Shown: positions 1 to 5,207 of the stretch, piece by piece
Position numbering within the stretch: position 1 is the first letter of the stretch
Layout: every line of letters starts with the position of its first letter
Assembly: GCA_035763085.1 (NCBI GenBank)
Contig: DASUBV010000228.1
Coordinates: forward strand, 1 to 7,404
Length of the DNA: 7,404 nucleotides
From: DASUBV01 sp035763085
GTDB lineage: Bacteria; Actinomycetota; Actinomycetes; Streptosporangiales; Streptosporangiaceae
Reading direction: 5' to 3'
Translations under genes and position numbers: made by a program
The notes under the pieces: model-generated
The model's input: only the letters and a program-made list of their open reading frames with translations
Told to the model about the DNA's origin: nothing
The model's database searches: none

Positions 1-69
1 CGTGCGTGACCGATGGCCGCCTGGTGCCGGCATCGTGATCTGACGAGCCGCTGATGTGCCGGGTGGCAT
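1..69 (-). CDS. Possible 5' end of a truncated minus-strand gene
   Basis: On the minus strand a frame opens at ATG 67-69, with a second in-frame ATG at 31-33, and has no stop before the left edge. It gives at most 23 residues, beginning MPPGTSAARQ and rich in Pro, Gly and Arg, with no recognisable domain. In binding-protein-dependent transporter operons the permease genes often follow the solute-binding gene in the same direction, so this could be the cytoplasmic N-terminus of a permease. That is inference from context only. No convincing Shine-Dalgarno sequence precedes either ATG, and a strong hairpin separates it from the upstream gene. In G+C-rich DNA an open frame this short is expected by chance. 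Confidence 0.2.
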   Translation of the reverse strand, partial: MPPGTSAARQITMPAPGGHRSRT

Positions 70-110
70 CCGGCAGTTCGCGGGCGTGCTGGCGCGCCGC
101 TGCCCTCGCC

Positions 111-173
111 GGAGCGAATCCGGTGGACCGGGTGCGGTCCCGCCGCTGGGCGGGACCGCACCCGGATCGCTCC
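111..173 (-). terminator. Strong nested hairpin terminator behind the solute-binding protein gene
   Basis: Positions 128-144 and 149-165 form a perfect 17-bp G+C-rich inverted repeat around a 4-nt loop (145-148, GCTG). An outer pair of arms, 111-123 and 162-173, is also complementary except for one extra A on the left, so the structure can extend or rearrange. The hairpin begins 12 bp beyond the stop codon of the minus-strand lipoprotein gene (178-180). No T-run follows in the direction of transcription. This resembles the tail-less hairpins common after actinobacterial genes. It may end transcription, protect the 3' end, or attenuate expression of a downstream operon partner. Confidence 0.8.
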
Positions 174-177
174 GCGG

Positions 178-2043
178 CTACTTGGTGAAGTACCAGTACT
201 CGGGGAACAGGCTGAACAGCGGGCCGAACGTGACACCGTGCAGCTTGCTGCTGACCGCCTGGATCGTGTACGCGTTCGGGTTCCAGATGAACGGGAGCTG
301 CTGCGCTCCGTAGCTGGAGTACTCGTGCGAGACGGCCAGGCTGTTACTGGTGTGCGTCGCGTTGATCAGCTGGTCCATCTGCGAGTCGGAGTAGTTCCCG
401 GCGTTCGACCCGGCGCCGGTCGCGAACAGCGACTCGCCGGTCGGCTCGAAACCCGGGCCGTCGAAGACCCACCCGCCGTAGGCGAACACCTGGATGTTGC
501 ACTTCGGGCCCATCGGCGCGCACGGCGCCGCCTCGCCGACAATCGTGTTGAACGACTGCCCGACCAGGGTGATGTCGATGCCCGCCTTGCTGGCATCGGA
601 CTTGTAGGTCTGCCACATCTGAGTGGTCGCGGCCTGGCCGGTCGAGTAGACGAAGGTCAGCTTCAGCTGCTGGCCCTGCTTGATCCCCGTGCCGCACCGG
701 GACGGGGTCTGGCAGGTCATCACGCCGCCTTTCATCACCCAGCCGTGGCTGGTCAGCAGCGACTTGGCCTTACTGATGCTGAACGGGTACGGGCCCTGGT
801 AGTTGTTCGCCTTCTGGGCGTCGGGAATCCACTGGTTGCCGGGCGGCGCGTTCGGCGCGGGGCCCGAGGCCGGGACGGCGTAACCGCGGTAGATCGCCTT
901 GATGACGCCCGGCTGGTCAAACGCGCTCTGCAGGGCCTGCCGGACATACAGCTGCCGGACGATGTAGCCGATCTGCGGGTTGTTGAAGTTGGGCTGAGCG
1001 TAGGTGATGCCGAAGAAGTAGAACGGCTGCAGGTCGTAGCCGCTGCCCAGCGGGTTGGTGGCCGGCAAGGTCGAGTTGGCCGGCTTGGGCGGCAGGTCAG
1101 CTGACGGGATGTAGCCGACGTCGAGCTGCCGGGTCTTCAGCGCGGTGTACTCGCTCGAGTCCGCCGTGTACGGCAGGAACTTGACGGCCGAGACCTGCGG
1201 CTTGGGGCTGCCGGAATACGACTTGTTCGGCACGATCGTCACGTTGCCGGTCGTGCTGAAGCTGGTCAGCCGCCACGGTCCGTCTACCACCTGCCACAGC
1301 TTGTTGGTCGCGTAGTTTCCGGACTGCTTGGCCTGCGCGCTCAGGAAGGCGAACACCTGCTTGCACTTGGCCCAGCCGTCGGCGCTGCTGTCGGTGGTGC
1401 AGCCGCCGCTGCCCGCCTTGGCGCTCTGGCTGGTGACGTCCCAGGCCATCGGCATTGGCTTGAGCTCGCCGAGCTGGTTGTAGGTGAACCAGAGGCTGGA
1501 ATAGGACCGGTTGAGGTGGAAGGTCACCTGGCCGGGCCCGGTGGCCTTGTAGGACACCAGGTTGTCCGGCAGCAGTCCCTTCGCGTAGCCATACCAGTTG
1601 GCCTTCTCGGCCTCGGCCATGTTCAGGAAGAAGATCAGGTCCTTGGCGTTCACGGTCTCGCCGTTTGACCATTTCCAGCCCTTCATGTTCACCACGACGG
1701 TCTTGCCGCCGTCGCTGAACTGCGGCGGGTTGGCCGTCGACAGCGGGTAGTTGATGCCCACCGCGCTGTCGGAGTTGCCGCCGAACATGTACAGCGGCCG
1801 GAAGAACAGGTACTGGAACTGCAGGTTGTAGACGCTCGCCTCGGTGACCGGGTAGAACGGGAAGATGTAGTTGTAGGTGACGTTCGCCGGCAGTGCGATC
1901 GTCGCCGTCCCGCCCTTCACCGGCACACCGTTGCTGCCGCCCGAACTACTGCCGCCGCCCGAGCCGCAGCCCGCGGCGACCAGCCCGGCCACGGCCACCC
2001 CGGCAATGGCCGTGAGGCGCAGTTTCCGCCCCCACACGTTCAT
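178..2043 (-). CDS. ABC transporter solute-binding lipoprotein, family 5 (peptide/oligopeptide type)
   Basis: This is the extracytoplasmic receptor of a DppA/OppA-like ABC importer. It binds a peptide or another small solute and delivers it to membrane permeases. The 621-residue product starts with basic residues (R6, K7, R9), a hydrophobic stretch (about 10-24) and a lipobox, AAGC, ending at C26. A Gly/Ser-rich tether (about 27-38) follows, so it should be a lipid-anchored exported protein. The block at about 117-141 (GWKWSNGETVNAKDLIFF) is the classic SBP_bac_5 signature. A second conserved block around 363-395 (VRQAL..AFDQ) is also typical. The length is somewhat above the usual 500-600 residues. 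Besides C26 there are three close cysteine pairs (215/227, 444/450, 508/515), which could form disulfides outside the cell. The ATG start has a good AAGGGAG Shine-Dalgarno at 2050-2056, 6 nt upstream. No permease or ATPase gene lies in the window, so the substrate cannot be assigned and the protein may be an orphan receptor. Confidence 0.93.
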   Translation of the reverse strand: MNVWGRKLRLTAIAGVAVAGLVAAGCGSGGGSSSGGSNGVPVKGGTATIALPANVTYNYIFPFYPVTEASVYNLQFQYLFFRPLYMFGGNSDSAVGINYPLSTANPPQFSDGGKTVVVNMKGWKWSNGETVNAKDLIFFLNMAEAEKANWYGYAKGLLPDNLVSYKATGPGQVTFHLNRSYSSLWFTYNQLGELKPMPMAWDVTSQSAKAGSGGCTTDSSADGWAKCKQVFAFLSAQAKQSGNYATNKLWQVVDGPWRLTSFSTTGNVTIVPNKSYSGSPKPQVSAVKFLPYTADSSEYTALKTRQLDVGYIPSADLPPKPANSTLPATNPLGSGYDLQPFYFFGITYAQPNFNNPQIGYIVRQLYVRQALQSAFDQPGVIKAIYRGYAVPASGPAPNAPPGNQWIPDAQKANNYQGPYPFSISKAKSLLTSHGWVMKGGVMTCQTPSRCGTGIKQGQQLKLTFVYSTGQAATTQMWQTYKSDASKAGIDITLVGQSFNTIVGEAAPCAPMGPKCNIQVFAYGGWVFDGPGFEPTGESLFATGAGSNAGNYSDSQMDQLINATHTSNSLAVSHEYSSYGAQQLPFIWNPNAYTIQAVSSKLHGVTFGPLFSLFPEYWYFTK

Positions 2044-2072
2044 GTAAGGCTCCCTTCGCGATGAAACACGCG

Positions 2073-2083
2073 CACGTAACGTG
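2073..2083. promoter_or_regulatory. Perfect small palindrome in the lipoprotein gene leader (possible operator)
   Basis: CACGT-A-ACGTG is a perfect 5+1+5 inverted repeat. It lies 30-40 bp upstream of the lipoprotein start codon, between the AT-richer promoter-like stretch and the Shine-Dalgarno. The position suits a repressor site acting at or just after the transcription start. A dyad of this length can arise by chance and no regulator gene is adjacent, so the assignment is tentative. Confidence 0.3.
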
Positions 2084-2309
2084 ATCCTGGCATGAATTTG
2101 ATCTTTTGTGAGCCCTACAGACGAGTAGTCTTTACAACTGGCGCGCTGGCGCCGCCGTGCCGACGCCCGCGGGCCGGGTCACCGGAGCCGCCATTCAGCT
2201 GCGCGCAGGCCGCCATTACCGACGATGCGCAGGGGATGCGGGCGCGGGCGGCAGGGCAGCTGGCTGCCGGCCGGACCGGATCGCCGGCCTGAGCCGCTGC
2301 GGGATGGCT

Positions 2310-2355
2310 CTACGGCCGGAGCTGCAACCGCCCTACGACCGGAGCTGCAGCCGCC
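2310..2355. repeat. Two exact-adjacent 23-bp tandem repeats, with a degenerate third copy in the methyltransferase 3' end
   Basis: Units 2310-2332 and 2333-2355 match at 21 of 23 positions, differing at unit positions 6 (G/A) and 18 (A/G), and touch without spacer. The next 23 bases (2356-2378) match unit 1 at about 15 of 23 positions. They contain the methyltransferase stop codon (TAA, read from 2356-2358) and its last codons. On the minus strand every unit ends in TAA or TAG. The third copy forms a 6-bp hairpin (2359-2364 with 2371-2376) right at the gene's end. The array may have arisen by duplication of the 3' end and could act as a stacked terminator. Confidence 0.7.
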
Positions 2356-3099
2356 TTACGGCTGGCGCCACAGCCGGTAGACGATAAACAAGGGCACTCC
2401 GGCGACCGCGCTCAGATCGTCCGGGAACTGCCGCAGTGCCTCCGCTGAGGGCTGCGGCTCCGCAACGCGGTCCACCCGGAACCCGGCATCGGCGAACGCG
2501 CCGAGGACCGCCCCCAGCGGCCGGCGCCAGAAGTGCTGGGTCACTTCGACGTCGGCCTTGCGCCAGGTATCGGACACCAGCTCGGTGTCGAAGTAGCCGC
2601 CGCGCTGGTGCGGGGTGGCCGGCCCGAACGGGTGGTCGAGGGAGATGACGGCCCAGCCGCCAGGCCGCAGCGCGGCGGCGAACGACTGCAGCGGGACGCT
2701 CCAGTCGGCGACGTAGTGCAGCGCCAGCGAGCAGGTGATGCCATCGAGCGAGCCGGGTTCCAGCGGCAGCGGCCTGGCCAGGTCAGCAACCAGGAACCGG
2801 CCGCGTCCCGCGCAGCGACGCTCCGCTTCCTCGATCATCCGGGGGCTGACGTCAACCGCGACGACGTCGGCGCCCTGATCCAGCAGCCACTGTGCCTGCG
2901 CTCCCGATCCGCAGCCGGCATCGAGCACCGCGGCGCCGTGCAGGCCGCCGGGCACCAGTGACCTCAGCGCAGGCCGCTCGAGGAGCCCGTTGAACGGCCC
3001 GTCATCGGTCGTCGATGACCAGACCGCCGCCAGCCGGTCGTAGGCCTCACGGGTTAGCAGGGTGTGCTCAGCCTGGTTACCTGGTGTGTCAGCGACCAC
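2356..3099 (-). CDS. Class I SAM-dependent methyltransferase
   Basis: The 247-residue soluble protein has a Rossmann-type methyltransferase core (Methyltransf_11/25 type). It is expected to transfer a methyl group from S-adenosylmethionine to an unidentified acceptor. Motif I is VLDAGCGSG (58-66). The acidic residue after strand 2 that normally holds the SAM ribose is D83 (VAVDVS). Motif II is around D106 (FLVADL), and the segment at about 119-133 (DGITCSLALHYVADW) is the usual motif IV region. LRPGG (144-148) marks the post-motif loop before strand 5. The C-terminal third (about 160-247) is the variable substrate-binding part. The start is GTG at 3097-3099. An in-frame stop lies four codons upstream, so no longer form is possible, and no Shine-Dalgarno is visible. 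The gene is divergent from the DGPF-sigma operon and 312 bp upstream of the lipoprotein gene, so it is probably transcribed alone. Sequence alone does not say whether the substrate is a small metabolite or a macromolecule, though the family context favours a small molecule. Confidence 0.9.
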   Translation of the reverse strand: MVADTPGNQAEHTLLTREAYDRLAAVWSSTTDDGPFNGLLERPALRSLVPGGLHGAAVLDAGCGSGAQAQWLLDQGADVVAVDVSPRMIEEAERRCAGRGRFLVADLARPLPLEPGSLDGITCSLALHYVADWSVPLQSFAAALRPGGWAVISLDHPFGPATPHQRGGYFDTELVSDTWRKADVEVTQHFWRRPLGAVLGAFADAGFRVDRVAEPQPSAEALRQFPDDLSAVAGVPLFIVYRLWRQP

Positions 3100-3105
3100 C
3101 AGGCG

Positions 3106-3111
3106 AGCTTA
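3106..3111 (-). promoter_or_regulatory. Candidate -10 element of a leaderless methyltransferase transcript
   Basis: On the minus strand TAAGCT (TANNNT pattern) is followed by six bases (CGCCTG) and then directly by the GTG start codon. A transcript starting at the usual distance from this -10 would begin at or next to the GTG, giving a leaderless mRNA. That fits the missing Shine-Dalgarno. No good -35 is seen 17-18 bp upstream. A six-base match is weak evidence. Confidence 0.3.
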
Positions 3112-3233
3112 GCGAGAACCGCCCTGATGCGCCCATTTCAATAGATTTGCCAGGCGCCGGCGGGGCGGCCGTGGCCGGCGGCGGCAGGCGACCGCTGCCC
3201 GCTCCCCCAGCGGAGCGCTATTTTCGCCGGGGG

Positions 3234-3259
3234 TGTCGATTGGGCAGGCCCGGCCCGAC
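3234..3259 (+). promoter_or_regulatory. ECF42-type promoter of the DGPF-sigma operon
   Basis: TGTCGA (3234-3239, -35) is followed after exactly 16 bp by CGAC (3256-3259, -10). This agrees with the ECF42-dependent promoter consensus as I recall it (TGTCGA and CG[A/T]C), found in front of genes for DGPF proteins. Transcription would begin near 3266, giving a leader of about 54 nt before the ATG at 3320. The downstream operon encodes the matching sigma factor, so positive autoregulation is expected. The other TGTCGA hexamers I checked (573-578 plus, 7349-7354 plus) have no CG[A/T]C at this spacing. Confidence 0.75.
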
Positions 3260-3306
3260 GTAACGGGTAGAGGGACTCAGCCAGCCACGGTGAGTCAGCC
3301 AGGGCG

Positions 3307-3312
3307 AAGGAG
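3307..3312 (+). promoter_or_regulatory. Shine-Dalgarno fixing the DGPF protein start
   Basis: AAGGAG lies 7 nt before ATG 3320. It selects this start over the in-frame GTG at 3233, which would add 29 residues, overlap the -35 element and have no ribosome binding site. Proteins of this family also normally begin M..Y..L.Y, as this one does from 3320. Confidence 0.85.
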
Positions 3313-3319
3313 AGCAGTC

Positions 3320-3685
3320 ATGGCTCAGTACGCAGTCCTCATCTACGCATCCGACTCGGCACACGCACCGGATGCCACGCCTGAGGATATCCGGGAATGC
3401 AATGACCACGCCGACGAGCTCACCGCCAGCCGCTCGATGGTCATGGCCTACGCGCTGACCCCACGCGACATGGCGACATCCATCCGGGGCAGCACGATCA
3501 CCGACGGCCCGTTCCTGGACTCCAAGGAGGTGGTGGCCGGCTTCTACGTGATCGAGGCACCTGACCTGGATGCGGCCCTGGCGATCGCTCGCACCAACCC
3601 GGTCGTGCACAGCGGGGGCGGCGTGGAGGTCAGGCCGGTCCACAGCGGCGGGATGATCGAGCACGGCGAGCAGGCCACCGGATGA
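3320..3685 (+). CDS. DGPF-domain (YCII-related) protein, ECF42 partner
   Basis: This is a small soluble protein of 121 residues in the YCII/DGPF family, which adopts a ferredoxin-like alpha/beta dimer fold. The opening AQYAVLIY strand is present. The defining DGPF motif is at 62-65 (TDGPFLDSKE), followed by VVAGFYVIEAPDLDAALAIA (71-90). The near-C-terminal strand GGVEVRPV (100-107) closes the fold. The biochemical role of these proteins is not established; some relatives have been discussed as enzymes or sensors. The stop codon overlaps the sigma factor start as ATGA (3682-3685), so the two are translationally coupled, and an ECF42-type promoter lies upstream. Genes for DGPF proteins are the conserved neighbours and targets of ECF42 sigma factors, which makes this protein the likely effector or modulator of the pathway. 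Confidence 0.92.
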   Translation: MAQYAVLIYASDSAHAPDATPEDIRECNDHADELTASRSMVMAYALTPRDMATSIRGSTITDGPFLDSKEVVAGFYVIEAPDLDAALAIARTNPVVHSGGGVEVRPVHSGGMIEHGEQATG

Positions 3686-5049
3686 CCGACCGCGCGGCCG
3701 TCGAGTCGGCGATCGCGGACGCGCACCGCCAGGAGTGGGCGAGGGTCCTGTCCGCCACGGTGCGCGTCGCGCGAGATTTTGACCTCGCCGAGGAATGCGT
3801 GCAGGAGGCTTACGCCGCCGGCCTGCAGGCCTGGCTGCAGACCGGCATCCCGGCCCGGCCGGCAGCCTGGCTGACCGCGACGGCCAGGCGCCGCGCGATC
3901 GACGCGCTGCGGCATGAGCAGGCCATCCGCAGCCGGCTGCCACTACTGGTGGAGCCGGATGCGGTCAGCGATGCGGAGGTCGGCATGATCACTGGTGAAC
4001 CGCCACCCGGGCACGGTGCGGAGGAGACCGCCCGGGTCCTCCCGGACGAGCGGCTGCGGCTGATCTTCACCTGCTGTCATCCGGCCCTCGGCCAGGATGC
4101 CCAGGTGGCACTCACGCTCCGCCTGGTGTGCGGGATCACGACCGCGGACATCGCCCGGACGTTCCTCGTGCCCGAGGCAACCATGGCGGCCCGGATCACC
4201 CGCGCGAAGAAAAAGATCTCGGTGGCGCGGATCCCGTTCCGGGTACCCCGGCCAGCCGAGCTGCCGGAGCGGCTGAGCGCCGTGCTGGCCGTGATCCACC
4301 TGCTGTTCACCACCGGCCACACCGCCCCGTCCGGGCCGTCGCTGGTGCGCGCCGACCTCGTCGACCGGGCGCTGCAGCTCACCGGCATGCTCCGCGCTCT
4401 CATGCCGGCCGAGGCTGAGGTGGCCGGCCTGCACGCCCTGCTGCTGGTCACCGATGCGCGGCGGGCGGCCCGCGTCGATGCATCCGGGCACCTCGTCCAG
4501 CTCAAGGACCAGGACCAGTCGCGATGGGACCATGCGGCGCTGGCCACCGCCCACGACCTGATCGTCGGCTGCCTGCGCGCGGGCCCGCCAGGCCGGTATG
4601 TCCTCCAGGCCGCGATCGCGTCCCTGTACGCAGAGGCGCCGGATCCCGGCCAGACGGACTGGCCGCAGATCCTCGTGCTCTACGACAAGCTCCTGGAGGT
4701 GTGGCCATCCCCGGTTGTCGCCCTCAACCGGGCGGTGCCGCTGGCGAGGGTCGCCGGTCCCGGGGCCGCGCTCGCGGATGTCGAGAACCTGGAGCGCGAC
4801 GGGCGGCTGGCGGGTTACCAGTACCTCCACGCGGTCAAGGCCGACCTGCTGAGCCAGGCCGGCCGCCCGGCCGAGGCGGCCGAGGCCTACCGGCGGGCGT
4901 TCGAGCTGGCGGCTAATGACGCCGAGCGCGCGTTCCTGGCCGGCCAGATCGCTCAGCACAGCCCGCCGCATGCCCCGCCGGCCGGCCAGGCGGGCACGGC
5001 CGCCGGGCAGGCGGGCACGGCCGCGAACCCGGAGAGCACGCCCGGCTAG
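3682..5049 (+). CDS. ECF42-type RNA polymerase sigma factor with long C-terminal extension
   Basis: This is a 455-residue extracytoplasmic-function sigma factor that should direct RNA polymerase to TGTCGA/CG[A/T]C promoters. Region 2 spans about 15-82 (EWARVLSATVRVARDFDLAEECVQEAY, then RPAAWLTATARRRAIDALR). Region 4 spans about 122-180 (DERLRLIFTCCHPAL, then ITTADIARTFLVPEATMAARITRAKKKI, the helix-turn-helix). The remaining 270 or so residues are the DUF6596/TPR-like extension typical of group ECF42. They include YDKLLEVWPSPVVALNRAVPLA (334-355) and a TPR-like pair of helices at about 380-412. In this group no anti-sigma factor is encoded nearby, and the extension is thought to control or be required for activity; none is seen here either. 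The last 25 or so residues are a disordered-looking Pro/Ala/Gly tail with a duplicated 7-residue unit. The start overlaps the DGPF stop by four bases and has only a weak ribosome binding site, so coupled translation is likely. Confidence 0.94.
   Translation: MTDRAAVESAIADAHRQEWARVLSATVRVARDFDLAEECVQEAYAAGLQAWLQTGIPARPAAWLTATARRRAIDALRHEQAIRSRLPLLVEPDAVSDAEVGMITGEPPPGHGAEETARVLPDERLRLIFTCCHPALGQDAQVALTLRLVCGITTADIARTFLVPEATMAARITRAKKKISVARIPFRVPRPAELPERLSAVLAVIHLLFTTGHTAPSGPSLVRADLVDRALQLTGMLRALMPAEAEVAGLHALLLVTDARRAARVDASGHLVQLKDQDQSRWDHAALATAHDLIVGCLRAGPPGRYVLQAAIASLYAEAPDPGQTDWPQILVLYDKLLEVWPSPVVALNRAVPLARVAGPGAALADVENLERDGRLAGYQYLHAVKADLLSQAGRPAEAAEAYRRAFELAANDAERAFLAGQIAQHSPPHAPPAGQAGTAAGQAGTAANPESTPG
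4981..5022 (+). repeat. Tandem 21-bp repeat in the sigma factor 3' end
   Basis: Two adjacent 21-bp units (4981-5001, 5002-5022) differ by one base (C/G at unit position 6). They encode AGQAGTA twice (residues 434-447). The length is a multiple of three and the frame is kept. It is probably a recent slippage duplication in an unstructured tail that can tolerate length change. Confidence 0.85.
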
Positions 5050-5161
5050 GCAGCCCGCATTCATCAGGTGACCAGCCAGCCGCTACCTGCCGCCGGGGTT
5101 GTCAGCCGGCCTGCTCGCCCGCGGCCTGAACTGCCGCGTTGCGCCGCACCGGGCGGCCAGA

Positions 5162-5189
5162 GCCGGCTGGAATCAGGCGATGAGCCGGC
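5162..5189. terminator. Weak candidate bidirectional hairpin between convergent genes
   Basis: GCCGGCT (5162-5168) and AGCCGGC (5183-5189) are perfectly complementary around a 14-nt loop. The site is in the 158-bp gap between the convergent sigma factor and phosphatase genes, 18 bp beyond the phosphatase stop codon. No T-run is present on either side. The position supports a terminator, but a 7-bp stem with a long loop is weak in such G+C-rich DNA. Confidence 0.35.
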
Positions 5190-5207
5190 GCAGGCCGGGC
5201 TCCCGCC

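Larger units (their letters stand above)
2044..2355. other. Intergenic region with leader of the lipoprotein gene and repeats
   Basis: No gene is supported in this 312-bp gap. Short plus-strand frames here lack a ribosome binding site and protein-like composition. Next to the lipoprotein gene the DNA is less G+C-rich (about 2085-2140), as expected for a promoter, but no clean -35/-10 pair could be assigned. Two small dyads sit in this part: CACGTAACGTG at 2073-2083, and AGAC/GTCT arms around 2118-2131. Further along, 2249-2254 and 2264-2269 form a 6-bp hairpin (CGGCAG/CTGCCG, 9-nt loop). A second weak hairpin uses 2269-2274 and 2284-2289. The right end is filled by the 23-bp tandem repeat that abuts the methyltransferase stop codon. 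Confidence 0.5.

Noticed and set aside
573..578. A further TGTCGA hexamer inside the lipoprotein gene as an ECF42 -35
   Set aside because: The bases 16 bp downstream read ATCG rather than CG[A/T]C, and it does not face a gene start. The same holds for TGTCGA at 7349-7354, which points away from the phosphatase gene.
238..1104. 288-codon plus-strand open frame inside the lipoprotein gene
   Set aside because: It is fully antisense to the family 5 binding protein and has no ribosome binding site or recognisable motif.
2092..2387. Short plus-strand open frames in the gap between the lipoprotein and methyltransferase genes
   Set aside because: They have no ribosome binding site, the product is Ala/Arg/Gly/Pro-rich, and they run through the tandem repeat into the antisense of the methyltransferase.
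3136..3141. TTGAAA on the minus strand as a -35 for the methyltransferase
   Set aside because: The nearest plausible -10 (3106-3111) is 24 bp away, too far for a standard promoter, and nothing -10-like lies at 16-19 bp.
3233..3319. N-terminal extension of the DGPF protein from GTG 3233
   Set aside because: The GTG overlaps the -35 element, so it would lie upstream of the transcription start. A good Shine-Dalgarno and the family-typical N-terminus place the start at 3320.
3218..3943. 241-codon minus-strand open frame across the DGPF gene and the sigma factor start
   Set aside because: It spans the promoter and two coupled, recognised genes on the other strand. Its composition is Arg/Gly/Pro-rich with no domain.
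3943..5064. 373-codon minus-strand open frame opposite the sigma factor gene
   Set aside because: The sense strand encodes an intact ECF42 sigma factor. The antisense product has the Arg/Gly/Leu-rich shadow composition and no convincing start signal.
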